A DNA stretch of 64,000 nt from Actinomycetota bacterium (lineage in GTDB: Bacteria > Actinomycetota > Thermoleophilia > Solirubrobacterales > Solirubrobacteraceae): the NCBI GenBank assembly GCA_005888335.1, contig VAWY01000025.1, positions 40,392 to 104,391 of the forward strand, in the 5' to 3' direction. Positions 15,339 through 23,214 of this stretch are shown here, piece by piece. The position numbers were made by a program, and so were the translations under genes. A model generated the notes under the pieces. The model did not search any database. It was not told where the DNA came from and saw only the letters and a list, made by a program, of their open reading frames with translations. The number at the start of each line of letters is the position of its first letter. Position 1 is the first letter of the stretch.

Positions 15339-16040
15339 TCAGCCCGCCGCCGGCGGCCACGGAACGAGCGGATGACCGATCTCCCACTGGTGACCGAACG
15401 GATCGTCAAAGCGCCCCAGCAGCCATCCGTGCTCCTCGCCGACGGGGCTCGTCGGCGTCGCGCCCGCTGCGACCGCCGCGGCGAGCAGCGACTCGGGGTC
15501 GTCGACGATCAGCAGCGTGCGCCCGGTCGCGCCGGCGATCGCCTCGGGGCTGAGCCGCCGCAGGCTCGCCGACGCGGTCGAGACCCAGAACCGCGCCCCG
15601 GCGACCGACAGTTGCGCCACGACGTCCTTGGGGTCCATCCCGACGACCCGATGTTCGACGACCGCGCCGAGCGCCTGCTCGTAGAACGCGATCGCCGCCG
15701 GCGCATCGGCCACCCAGAGCTCTGGCTGCACCTCAGATGCCGGCGCGGCGCGACGCCCGTCGAGCCGGAGCGTCCACGGCTCGATCGCATCGATCCTGAG
15801 GTGCGTCTCGCTCCAGGGATCGCGCGCCAGCGTCGCGCGGACGGCGTCCTCGGACTCGGCCTCGACGACGTGGACCACGCGGTAACCGTCGGCGAGCGGG
15901 CCTCCGAGCACGATGAAGCCCGTCTCGACGAGCCCGTCCATGAACGACGCGTGCGCGGTCCAGCCGGACTGCTCCTCCATGGGCCGCGAGGAGTCCCATT
16001 CAGGGCCCGACCGAAGCACGACGACCAGGAACGTGGCCAC
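15339..16040 (-). CDS. YciI-like domain fused to VOC domain
   Basis: 233 residues. Residues 1-90 resemble YciI/YCII small dehydrogenase-like proteins (MATFLVVVLRSGPEWDSSRP, then TAHASFMDGLVETGFIVLGG...AEDAVR-type pattern and DPWSETHLRIDAIEPW). Residues about 105-230 form a VOC domain (ELWVADAPAAIAFYEQALGA ... GRFDDPFGHQWEIGHPL). Both halves are small ligand-binding folds often found next to sigma factors or as single proteins; the fused form is less usual. The GTG at 16040 is set by a TAGGGT box 6 nt upstream, which overlaps the -10 of the divergent cupin remnant. Confidence 0.75.
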   Translation of the reverse strand: MATFLVVVLRSGPEWDSSRPMEEQSGWTAHASFMDGLVETGFIVLGGPLADGYRVVHVVEAESEDAVRATLARDPWSETHLRIDAIEPWTLRLDGRRAAPASEVQPELWVADAPAAIAFYEQALGAVVEHRVVGMDPKDVVAQLSVAGARFWVSTASASLRRLSPEAIAGATGRTLLIVDDPESLLAAAVAAGATPTSPVGEEHGWLLGRFDDPFGHQWEIGHPLVPWPPAAG

Positions 16041-16046
16041 ACGGGA

Positions 16047-16056
16047 ACCCTAGGCT
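16047..16056. promoter_or_regulatory. overlapping divergent -10 boxes around CCTAGG
   Basis: TAGGGT on the minus strand (16047-16052) and TAGGCT on the plus strand (16051-16056) share their TA in the palindrome CCTAGG. Each lies 6 nt before a GTG start (16040 minus, 16063 plus), so one DNA site could serve both directions but not both at once. Confidence 0.5.
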
Positions 16057-16062
16057 GCAGCC

Positions 16063-16202
16063 GTGGCCTTTCGCGTCGTCCGCCCCGACGAGCTCGAGTG
16101 GACGACGCGTCCGCACGCGCCCGAGGAGCCGCCGCGCCACGCCGCCGAGCTCAGCGACGCGGCCGGCTTCGCCCGCAGGCAATCCTCGACTCCGCGATCT
16201 AA
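16063..16202 (+). pseudogene. remnant of a cupin gene with internal deletion and frameshift
   Basis: From GTG 16063 the frame reads VAFRVVRPDELEWTTRPHAP and continues to ELSDAAGFARRQ, like the start of small cupin-fold proteins of about 130 residues. The cupin barrel with its His motifs is missing. In another frame the last codons AILDSAI and a TAA stop (16200-16202) match the expected C-terminal end and abut the stop of the convergent gene, as an intact gene would. I read this as a gene that lost its middle, keeping promoter, start and end. The family assignment is from memory of such N-termini and needs a search. Confidence 0.5.
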
Positions 16203-16969
16203 CGCCTCACTTCGATCACGCGATAGGGGCTGGTCACGCGGAACCGCTCGGGATCCTCGTTGCCCTGGCGCAGGACGGCGAGCGCCTCCGACCGCGCCGC
16301 GGCGTAGGTGCCGGCCTGCTCGAGCAGCGGCCTGCCCGCAAGGCTCCTCGGGTGGCGCTCCTCGTTGGCGGCCAGATACTCCTCGGGTGAGGCGGCGACG
16401 CTCGCGAGGCGGCCGTCGTGGAAGCGGACCTCGGCGCCGTGGCGGGCGGCCAGCTCGGCGACCGCCTCGCGGTCATGCCAGGCGAACCGGCGCATGGTCC
16501 GTCCGGTCGCTGCGGCGATCGCGCGAGCGAAGACGCCCAGCATCGCGTCGATCGGGCCGGCCGGCACCCACGCCGAGACGAACGCGCGGCCGCCGGGGCG
16601 AACAACGCGGACGAGCTCGCCGAACGCGCGGTCCGGGTCGTCGGCGAAGATGAGCCCGAAGACCGAGAGCGCGACGTCGAAGTCGTGATCGTCGAACGGC
16701 AGCTGCTGCGCGTCGCCGGTGACGAACGTCGCGGCGAGGCCCGCCTTCGCGGCCCGCTCGCGAGCGACCTGGATCAGGCGCGGCGCGGCGTCGATCCCGG
16801 ACACGACCGCGCCCTGGTGCGCGGCGAGGAGCGCGGCGTTCCCGGTGCCGCACGCGATGTCGACCACCCGCTCTCCCCGCTGCAACGCCGCAAGCGACAC
16901 GACATGCTCGGCGACGGGCTCGAGCTCCGCCGCGGTGTGCTCGTACTCGCCGGTCCCCCAGTCGATCAC
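16199..16969 (-). CDS. class I SAM-dependent methyltransferase
   Basis: 256 residues from GTG 16969. VVDIACGTGNAALLAAHQG is the SAM-binding loop, followed by VSGIDAAPRLIQVARERA, TGDAQQLPFDDHDFDVALS and LVRVVRPGGRAFVSAW. The pattern matches UbiE/Methyltransf_11 enzymes; the N-terminus IDWGTGEYEHTAAEL is common in actinobacterial members acting on unknown small molecules. The start overlaps the stop of the SnoaL-like gene (GTGA). The stop is tail-to-tail with the cupin remnant. Confidence 0.83.
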   Translation of the reverse strand: MIDWGTGEYEHTAAELEPVAEHVVSLAALQRGERVVDIACGTGNAALLAAHQGAVVSGIDAAPRLIQVARERAAKAGLAATFVTGDAQQLPFDDHDFDVALSVFGLIFADDPDRAFGELVRVVRPGGRAFVSAWVPAGPIDAMLGVFARAIAAATGRTMRRFAWHDREAVAELAARHGAEVRFHDGRLASVAASPEEYLAANEERHPRSLAGRPLLEQAGTYAAARSEALAVLRQGNEDPERFRVTSPYRVIEVRR

Positions 16970-17307
16970 TCGAGGTCCCAGCCGAAGTAGACCTCCGTCC
17001 GGGAGACCTTGTCGCCCTCGAAGGTGAGGATCTCGGTGTTCCGAAACCGGGTGCCGTCGGTCCTCGTGGTCTCGTAGGTCACGAGGACCTCGTCGCCCAC
17101 CTTGGCGAGTCGCTTGAACTCGAACGACGCGATCATCTCCGCGTTCGGCCAGCAGCGCTCGAAGTACGTCGCGCGGTCGATGCCGACATCGGCGGGGCTG
17201 AAGAACGTGTAGTCGTCGGCGAGATGCTTCTCGACGAGGCTGCGGTCGCCGGACTCGTAGGCGCGGTAGCACTCGCGCGCGACCTCCAGGCGGTCCATGG
17301 GAGTCAT
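16966..17307 (-). CDS. SnoaL-like / NTF2-fold protein
   Basis: 113 residues from ATG 17307. The NTF2 cone fold is suggested by the helix MDRLEVARECYRAYESGDRS, then LVEKHLADDYTFFSPADVGIDRATYFERCW, and strands VGDEVLVTYETTRTDGTRFRNTEILTFEGDKVSRTEVYFGWD. Members bind small hydrophobic ligands, some as cyclases or isomerases; no catalytic residues can be assigned. It is co-translated with the methyltransferase. Confidence 0.75.
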   Translation of the reverse strand: MTPMDRLEVARECYRAYESGDRSLVEKHLADDYTFFSPADVGIDRATYFERCWPNAEMIASFEFKRLAKVGDEVLVTYETTRTDGTRFRNTEILTFEGDKVSRTEVYFGWDLE

Positions 17308-17383
17308 CGGGCGGCCTCGATCGTTGCGTGCCTCATCCCACGAACCTTGGCATGGCCGGCACCGCAGGCCGAGCGGCACCCCC

Positions 17384-17389
17384 TAGGCT
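17384..17389 (+). promoter_or_regulatory. -10 box for the thioredoxin-fold gene
   Basis: TAGGCT lies 7 nt before the ATG at 17397; leaderless start likely. Confidence 0.5.
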
Positions 17390-17396
17390 TGCGTCG

Positions 17397-17678
17397 ATGA
17401 CGACCGAGACGCCGACGCTGTTCGTGTGCCACGGCGATGACGGCGGCCCGCGGGTGCATCCGTGCCGTCGCGTCCAGGAGGCGCTGCGCGCCGCCGGCAT
17501 CGAGTACGACAAGGTGATCGCCGCGCACGGCAGTCCGATCCCGTTCCTGCGCAAGGGCTCACGCGAGGAGCTCCGCGAGGCGACCGGAGACACCAGGCTG
17601 CCGGCGCTCAAGCTCCCCGACGGAACCGTCATCACGCACTCGCGCGCGATCCTCTCCTGGATCGGCCGGCAGAACTGA
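17397..17678 (+). CDS. thioredoxin-fold protein, glutathione-S-transferase N-terminal-like
   Basis: 93 residues. PTLFVCHGDDGGPRVHPCRRVQEAL resembles the first strand and active-site loop of GST/glutaredoxin domains. VIAAHGSPIPFLRKGSRE and the cis-Pro-type LPALKLPDGTVITHSRAILSW are the typical second half. The GST C-terminal helical domain is absent, so it is a stand-alone N-domain, perhaps a redox or thiol-binding protein. The start is chosen from the -10 box. Confidence 0.7.
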   Translation: MTTETPTLFVCHGDDGGPRVHPCRRVQEALRAAGIEYDKVIAAHGSPIPFLRKGSREELREATGDTRLPALKLPDGTVITHSRAILSWIGRQN

Positions 17679-17687
17679 GCTCGAGGG

Positions 17688-18302
17688 TCAGTGGCCCGTC
17701 GACGAGAAGTGCATGTAGTCCTTCGTGTCCCCGGCCCACGCCCCGCCCCAGCCCCAGCCGATCGAGCGGAAGGCCTGGATCACCCGCGCGGTCACCATCC
17801 CGCGCCGGTGACGCGACCGGTCGCGGTATCGGCGGGCCGTCGGGTCGCGGCTCTGACCGCAGCCGACGTATGGGTTCTCACGCGGGTTGACATCAACGGC
17901 GAGGCCATAGGCGTGCATCGACCACGAGCCGGTGCCGCGGCCGCCGGTGCACGGCGACGGCACCGCCTGCCGGCACGAGAACGACGCGGTGACGTCGCCG
18001 TCGGTCGCGAGGACGCTCATGCGGCGGATCGGGAAGTGCAGGTGGTACAGCTGCCGGAACACGCGCGCGAGCGGCTGCGCGGCGCTCGCATTGACGACGA
18101 TCTGCCCGCTGTGCGACCGCCCGTCGAAGCCGCGGTAGGAGACCGTGATCACGCGCAGCCCGGACAGCGCGACGGGGCAGCCTCGGTGCCAGAAGCCGCC
18201 CTGCTTGAGCTGCGCCTGCACCGACGGCGGCAGGGGCTTCACCGAGGAGTGAAACGACGCGGGCGCCAGCAGCGCCGTCAGCAGCGCCAGGACGCGGAAC
18301 AC
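17688..18302 (-). CDS. secreted M15-type peptidase (D-Ala-D-Ala or L-Ala-D-Glu endopeptidase family)
   Basis: 204 residues from GTG 18302 with a short signal peptide (VLALLTALLAPASF). The zinc-binding motifs of M15 peptidases are visible: SMHAYGLAVDVNP gives the His and Asp, and DYMHFS near the C-terminus gives the second His. Such enzymes trim peptidoglycan stem peptides. The neighbours give no further hint, and the gene seems to be transcribed alone. Confidence 0.75.
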   Translation of the reverse strand: MFRVLALLTALLAPASFHSSVKPLPPSVQAQLKQGGFWHRGCPVALSGLRVITVSYRGFDGRSHSGQIVVNASAAQPLARVFRQLYHLHFPIRRMSVLATDGDVTASFSCRQAVPSPCTGGRGTGSWSMHAYGLAVDVNPRENPYVGCGQSRDPTARRYRDRSRHRRGMVTARVIQAFRSIGWGWGGAWAGDTKDYMHFSSTGH

Positions 18303-18327
18303 AGCGCCCGGGACTCTACGCCCAGCG

Positions 18328-19677
18328 TCAGGCGACGGCGTGCAGCTGCCACGTGTCGGCCACGCCCTTGAGGGTGTGGGCGCCGCGGTCCGCGAACGCG
18401 ATGCCCGAGCCGACGACGAGGTCCTTCACGGTGCGGGAGACGAGCACCTCGCCGCCCTGCGCGAGCGCGCTGACGCGAGCGGCGATGTGGACGGCGATGC
18501 CGCCGATGTCGTCGCCCATCACCTCGCACTCGCCGGTGTGGAGGCCGGCCCGGATGCGGATGCCCAGCGGCTCGGACTCCTCGACGATCGCGCGGGCACA
18601 CCGGATCGCGCGCGCGGGGCCGTCGAACGTCGCCAGCACGCCGTCACCGGTCGACTTGACCTCGCGGCCCTGGAAGCGGCCGAGGGTGTCGCGGACCGCC
18701 CGCTGGTGGCGCTCGAGGATCTCCCGCCAGCGATGATCGCCGAGCTCGGCGGCCGTCCGCGTCGAGTCGACGATGTCGGTGAACAGCACCGTGGCGAGGA
18801 CGCGCTCCGGCTCGGGCAGCGGGCGGCTGCCGGTGAGGAACTCCTGCACCTCGCCGAGCCACTCGTCGGCGCCCTCGTACCACGGGAAGTGGTCGCCGCC
18901 GGGCAGCTCGACGAGCCGGGCGTTGGGCAGGTGCTCCGCGAGCCAGCGCCCGTGGCGGACGTTGACGAGGCGGTCGTGGACGCGGTGGATGACGAGCGCG
19001 GGCGCGTGGACGGTCGGCACGACGTCGCGCACGTCGACCTCGAGGAACATCCGCGCAAGCGCGGTCATCATGCCCGGGCTGGCGGTCGCGCGCTGCATGC
19101 GGCCGAAGAACGCGCGCGACTGCGGGTCGTCCGCCTGGCTGGGCGCCACGACCTCGATCAGCGACCCGTCGCCCCAGTGCGGCAGGATCAGCTCGAGCCC
19201 CGCCTCGACGAGCGCCTCCGCCGGCACCGCCCAGGGGTAGTCGTCGGCGTAGGTCGACCGAGCCATGCCGCCGCTGCAGACCAGCGCGTGCACGCGCTGC
19301 GGGTAGGTCGCGGCGAACAGGATACTCATCGGGACGCCCTCGGAGATCCCGATCAGGGCGGCCCGTTCAGAGCCCGCGGCGTCCATGACGGCGCGCACGT
19401 CGTCCATCCGCTGCTCGAACGTGGGAGCCTCGGCGACGGGATCCGAAAGCCCCGAGCCGCGACGGTCGAAGGAGATCACGCGGGCGAACGACGCCAGCCG
19501 TTCCATGAACCGCGCCGACGGCTCGTGCTCCCAGACGAGCTCGACGTGCGTCGTGTAGCCGGGGACGAGCACGACGTCCAGGTCGCCCTCGCCGAACACC
19601 TGGTAGGCGATGTGGACGTCGCCGCTTCGCGCGTACCTGGTCTCGGGCGCTGCCGTGGACATGCCGTGCGCCTGCAT
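18328..19677 (-). CDS. alpha/beta hydrolase fused to class III adenylate cyclase
   Basis: 449 residues. Residues about 15-285 form an alpha/beta hydrolase: VLVPGYTTHVELVWEH at the oxyanion region, FDRRGSGLSD, the nucleophile elbow GISEGV, and GGDHFPWYEG with the His. Residues about 290-449 form a cyclase catalytic domain: TVLFTDIVDSTRTAAELGD (metal Asp), EVKSTGDGVLATFDGP (Lys and second Asp) and GGIAVHIAARVSALA. Fusions of this kind may sense a small ester or hydrophobic ligand and convert it to a cAMP signal; that link is inferred. ATG 19677 is used; ATG 19662 is an alternative. Confidence 0.85.
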   Translation of the reverse strand: MQAHGMSTAAPETRYARSGDVHIAYQVFGEGDLDVVLVPGYTTHVELVWEHEPSARFMERLASFARVISFDRRGSGLSDPVAEAPTFEQRMDDVRAVMDAAGSERAALIGISEGVPMSILFAATYPQRVHALVCSGGMARSTYADDYPWAVPAEALVEAGLELILPHWGDGSLIEVVAPSQADDPQSRAFFGRMQRATASPGMMTALARMFLEVDVRDVVPTVHAPALVIHRVHDRLVNVRHGRWLAEHLPNARLVELPGGDHFPWYEGADEWLGEVQEFLTGSRPLPEPERVLATVLFTDIVDSTRTAAELGDHRWREILERHQRAVRDTLGRFQGREVKSTGDGVLATFDGPARAIRCARAIVEESEPLGIRIRAGLHTGECEVMGDDIGGIAVHIAARVSALAQGGEVLVSRTVKDLVVGSGIAFADRGAHTLKGVADTWQLHAVA

Positions 19678-19704
19678 GAGTCTAGAGAAGCGGCTGTTGC
19701 GCTC

Positions 19705-20436
19705 TCAGCCGTAGCTCAGCTGCTCGTCCCAGTCGGCCGGGCGCCCCTCGGGAGTGAGGTCGAACAGGTTCCAGACCGGTTCGAGGGTGCCGACGTGGCG
19801 GGGATCCTGGCCGGGCTCGGTCGGTGCGTAGAAGAGCTCGGAGCCCCAGAAGTGGCGGATCCCGTCGGTGGTGCGGTGGAACACGTTGAGCATCGGGAGC
19901 TGGTGTCCCTCGGGCGTCTCGGCGAGGTAGTCGCGGTTGTAGGTGTTGGCGGCCGAGGACAGGAGCCGCAGGCGCCGCCAGCCACGCTCCTGCCCGAAGG
20001 CCGCCAGGCGCGGGAGCGGCGCCCTCGCCACGACGGCGAGGCTGATGTGCTGCTCGGCGTGCTCGGCGGCGCCGTCGAGCTGATCAAGCAGCGCGACGCA
20101 CGAAGGACAGGGGCCCTCCGCGAGCGGCAGGGCCGCCGTTCGGCCGCCGGTCGGGCCCGGGCGCTCGTCGCCGGGGTCGCGCGGGAACATGAAGCTGTAG
20201 ATCGCGAGCGAGTCCTTGCGAGGGGCGAAGAGCTCCGACAGCCGCACGTCGGCCGGCGCGCCGTCGGCACCCAAGCCCTGGAAGACGTAGTCCTCCGGCA
20301 CGGCGCCGCCCGGCGGCAGCGCCCGCCGTGCCGCGGCGACCGCCTCGGTGGCGCGACGCAACTCGATCTCCTGCTCGAGCAGCCGATCGCGCGCCGCCCG
20401 GTACTCCGCGGACTCCCCTGGAAACGCTCGACTCAT
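19705..20436 (-). CDS. DUF899-type thioredoxin-like protein
   Basis: 243 residues. The sequence fits DUF899 proteins: an N-terminal helix (SAEYRAARDRLLEQEIELRR), YVFQG...VRLSELFAP, LAIYSFMFPRD, then EGPCPSCVALLDQLDGAAEH with a CPSC pair at a peroxiredoxin-like position. A second part reads NVFHRTTDGIRHFWGSELFYAP and ends PVWNLFDLTPEGR, which is highly conserved in the family. The role is unknown, possibly redox. It starts 10 bp after the acyl-CoA ligase gene and is probably co-transcribed with it. Confidence 0.78.
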   Translation of the reverse strand: MSRAFPGESAEYRAARDRLLEQEIELRRATEAVAAARRALPPGGAVPEDYVFQGLGADGAPADVRLSELFAPRKDSLAIYSFMFPRDPGDERPGPTGGRTAALPLAEGPCPSCVALLDQLDGAAEHAEQHISLAVVARAPLPRLAAFGQERGWRRLRLLSSAANTYNRDYLAETPEGHQLPMLNVFHRTTDGIRHFWGSELFYAPTEPGQDPRHVGTLEPVWNLFDLTPEGRPADWDEQLSYG

Positions 20437-20446
20437 CGCCCAGGGC

Positions 20447-22072
20447 TCAGTTGATGCGGCGGTCGCGGCCGGCCCACTCGGGCTCGCGCAGCACGAACTT
20501 CTGGACCTTGCCCGTCGAGGTCTTGGGCAGCGGCCCGAACGCGACCGCGTCCGGGCACTTGAAGTGCGCGAGCCGCTCGCGGCAGAACGCGATGAGCTCC
20601 GCCTCGCTGACCGTGGCGCCCTCCTTGAGGGTGACGAACGCCTTCGGGCGCTCGCCCCAGTGGTCGTGCGGCACCGCGATCACCGCGCACTCGAGGACCG
20701 CGGGATGCGCGCAGATGGCCTGCTCGACCTCGATGGAGGAGATGTTCTCGCCGCCGGAGATGATCACGTCCTTGCCGCGGTCGCGCAGCTCGATCGCCCC
20801 GTCCGGGTGCCACACCGCCAGGTCGCCGGAATGGAACCAGCCGCCGCGGAAGGCCTGCTGCGTGGCCTCCTCGCTGGCGAAGTAGCCCGCCATGACGTTG
20901 TTGCCGCGCATGACGACCTCGCCCATGGTTGACGCGTCGCGTGGGACGTCGCGCATGTCCTCGTCGACGACGCGCACCAGGTCGGCCGTGGTGTACGCCT
21001 GGCCCTGGCGCGCGAGCAGGCGGGCGCGCTCGTCGGGCGCGAGCTGCGCCCAGCCGTCCTGCGGCGTGCACACCGTATGGGGCCCGTAGGTCTCGGTGAG
21101 CCCATAGACGTGCACGACTCGGATGTTGAGCTCCTCCATGCGCGCCAGCAGCGTCGGCGACGGCGGCGCAGCCGCGACCAGGGCGGTGACGCGCTGCTCG
21201 AGCGGAGCGGCGTCGGGGTGGTTGACGAGCCCGATCTGCACCGTCGGCGAGCCGTTGTAGTGCGTGACGCCCTCGTCGCGGAACAGGCGCCAGATCACGC
21301 CGGGGTCGACCTGGCGCAGGCAGACGTGCGTGCCGCCGGCGGCGGTGACGGCCCACGGGAAGCACCAGCCGTTGCAGTGGAACATCGGCAGCGTCCACAG
21401 GTAGACCGGGTGGTGCCCGAGCTCTGCCTCGATGACCTCGCCGAGCGCGTTCAGGTAGGCGCCGCGGTAGGTGTAGACGACGCCCTTCGGCCGGCCCGTC
21501 GTCCCCGACGTGTAGTCGATCGCGATCGGCTCCTCCTCGTCGAGCAGCGCCGGCGGGACGCCGCGCGCGTCGCCGAGGGCGAGCAGCTGCTCATACGGGG
21601 CAGCGGCGCCGCCGGCGGCTACGACGCGCACGACCTCGAGGCCGGGCGGGCGGTCGGCGACCAGCGGCTCGAGCTCCGCGTCGACGAACAGCACGCGCGA
21701 GCCGGAGTGCTCGAGGATGTAGCGGATCTCGTCGGCGCTCAGGCGGACGTTGATCGCCACGAGGACGCCGCCCGCCGCGGGCACGGCGTGGTGGAGCTCG
21801 AGCAGGGCGGGCACGTTGGGGCACAGCGCAGCGACGCGATCGTGGCGCTCGAGCCCGCCGGCGCGCAACGCGGTGGCCAGGCGGTTGACGCGCTCGCGCA
21901 GCTGCGCGTACGTGAAGCGGCGCTCACCGTCGACGACCGCGACGCGCTCGGGATTGACCGCGGCGCTGCGCTCGAGGAAGGCGACGGGGTTGAGCTCGGT
22001 GCGGCTGACGCCGCTGCGTGCCGGCCACGGCGAGGAGACCTGCGGCGCGGAGACGACCGTCTGGCTGTCCAT
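20447..22072 (-). CDS. acyl-CoA ligase (AMP-forming, fatty-acid-type)
   Basis: 541 residues from ATG 22072. The AMP-forming family motifs are complete: P-loop-like YTSGTTGRPKGVV, the A5 core HVYGLTETYGP, the A7 region GWFHSGDLAVWHPDGAIELRD followed by RGKDVIISGGENISS, and the C-terminal catalytic Lys in KTSTGKVQKF. It activates a carboxylic acid to its CoA thioester; the short-to-medium fatty-acid class is the closest fit. The start is set by TAGCGT 7 nt upstream. DUF899 follows in the same operon. Confidence 0.9.
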   Translation of the reverse strand: MDSQTVVSAPQVSSPWPARSGVSRTELNPVAFLERSAAVNPERVAVVDGERRFTYAQLRERVNRLATALRAGGLERHDRVAALCPNVPALLELHHAVPAAGGVLVAINVRLSADEIRYILEHSGSRVLFVDAELEPLVADRPPGLEVVRVVAAGGAAAPYEQLLALGDARGVPPALLDEEEPIAIDYTSGTTGRPKGVVYTYRGAYLNALGEVIEAELGHHPVYLWTLPMFHCNGWCFPWAVTAAGGTHVCLRQVDPGVIWRLFRDEGVTHYNGSPTVQIGLVNHPDAAPLEQRVTALVAAAPPSPTLLARMEELNIRVVHVYGLTETYGPHTVCTPQDGWAQLAPDERARLLARQGQAYTTADLVRVVDEDMRDVPRDASTMGEVVMRGNNVMAGYFASEEATQQAFRGGWFHSGDLAVWHPDGAIELRDRGKDVIISGGENISSIEVEQAICAHPAVLECAVIAVPHDHWGERPKAFVTLKEGATVSEAELIAFCRERLAHFKCPDAVAFGPLPKTSTGKVQKFVLREPEWAGRDRRIN

Positions 22073-22079
22073 TGGAGCG

Positions 22080-22085
22080 ACGCTA
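22080..22085 (-). promoter_or_regulatory. -10 box for the acyl-CoA ligase gene
   Basis: TAGCGT on the minus strand, 7 nt before ATG 22072; leaderless start likely. Confidence 0.5.
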
Positions 22086-22140
22086 CGCCGCGTGCGGGGG
22101 GATGACAACGCTTGCTTGGCGCGGGGGCCGGGCGGTTGTG

Positions 22141-22511
22141 GCGCTCCGCTCGGGCGCTGGTTGCGGGCTGAGGCGTGGTCCGATTGCACTGAGGGAAACG
22201 AGCCTGGTCTGCGCCCCGGCCGAGCGACAACACGCCACGCGCGGTGACCCGGCGCGACGAGAGAGCGATCGACCGCCTATATCGCGGTCGATTCCTCTCT
22301 CGACTGCCACCGAGCGGGAACACGCCACCCACGGTGACCCGCGCCACGAGTGTCGACACTCGACGAACGCGACCGCTCCCAACGCGCCAGAACCCCCGAA
22401 GGGAGGCGCGCGGAGCGCGCTCGACAGGTGCGGCCACAAGGACAACCCGCTCCTTCCCCTCGGTGCCATCCGACCACGCCCCAGCCCGCCACACACAAGC
22501 GAGCGGAGCGC
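22141..22511. repeat. non-coding 370-bp branched palindrome with internal direct repeats
   Basis: This is the longest gene-free stretch (22086-22530). Outer arms pair about centre 22326: GCGCTCCGCTCG (22141-22152) with 22500-22511, and GGCGTGGTC (22172-22180) with 22472-22480, with similar sequence between. Inside are two direct repeats of about 42 bp, 90 bp apart (22221 and 22311; core AACACGCCAC and CGGTGACCCG). Each is followed by a hairpin: 22261-22299 (16-nt arms, 14 matching) and the perfect palindrome CGAGTGTCGACACTCG (22348-22363). No credible protein is encoded. It could be a structured RNA, a binding array or a mobile repeat. Confidence 0.65.
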
Positions 22512-22530
22512 AAGCGCCTCGAGCGCGACC

Positions 22531-23133
22531 TCACGTCGAAGGCAGCCCGTGCCGGTACGGATCCCTCGCCGACCGGTCCTCCGACAGCGACGCTCGTGAG
22601 CGCGCCACCAGCGCCTCGATGGCGTCGGCGAGGTGCACCCGATCGATGTTGTACTCGCCGCGCTCGGTGCGGATCCTGTGCGCCTCCATCAGCACGTCGG
22701 CGTGCGTGAAGCCGGCCGGCGGCTCGAAGCGGTAGGACGCGAGCTCGATCAGCAGGCCGAGCGGGTCCTTGAAGTAGATCGAGTCCATGAACCCGCGGTC
22801 CTTGACGCCGCTGTGGTGGATGTCGCGCTCGCCGAGCCGCTCGACCGCCTGGTGGAACGTCGCCTGCGACAGCGCGAACGCGAGGTGGTGCACGCAGCCG
22901 GGATCCGTGGGCGTGCGGGCCGGGTCGGGCTCGCGGTCCTCGTTGGTGAACACGGTGATGAGCCGCCCGTCACCGGGATCGAAGTAGAGGTGGCTCTCCG
23001 ACGGGTTGTCGAGGTTCGGCTGCTCGAAGACGAACGGCATGCCGAGCACGCCCTCCCAGAAGTCGATCGACGTCTGCCGGTCGGCGCCCACGATCGTGAT
23101 GTGGTGGACGCCCTGGCTCTGAAGCTTGCGCAC
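22531..23133 (-). CDS. VOC-fold dioxygenase-like protein (ring-cleaving dioxygenase/glyoxalase type)
   Basis: 200 residues from GTG 23133, preceded by a GTGAGGACGA ribosome-binding region. The sequence has two VOC modules: VHHITIVGADRQTSIDFWEG (first metal His) with HLYFDPGDGRLITVF, then GCVHHLAFALSQATFHQAVE (second His) and IYFKDPLGLLIELAS (Glu). The His-His-Glu set fits an Fe(II) or Mn(II) ring-cleaving dioxygenase or related enzyme. An upstream in-frame region is open but antisense to the P450, so I chose the start with the ribosome-binding site. Confidence 0.78.
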   Translation of the reverse strand: MRKLQSQGVHHITIVGADRQTSIDFWEGVLGMPFVFEQPNLDNPSESHLYFDPGDGRLITVFTNEDREPDPARTPTDPGCVHHLAFALSQATFHQAVERLGERDIHHSGVKDRGFMDSIYFKDPLGLLIELASYRFEPPAGFTHADVLMEAHRIRTERGEYNIDRVHLADAIEALVARSRASLSEDRSARDPYRHGLPST

Positions 23134-23202
23134 GGAACTCGTCCTCACCTCGTGCTCGATGTTCAGTCCACTTCTACCGGGTGAGGCCAGGGCGAGTCGG
23201 AT

Positions 23203-23208
23203 TACGCT
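23203..23208 (+). promoter_or_regulatory. -10 box for the P450 gene
   Basis: TACGCT lies 6 nt before the ATG at 23215; leaderless start likely. Confidence 0.5.
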
Positions 23209-23214
23209 TGACCG

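Noticed and set aside
22086..22530. Several open frames across the non-coding region
   Set aside because: Frames are open on many phases, translations are repetitive and Arg/His-rich, and palindromes dominate; no start signals fit.
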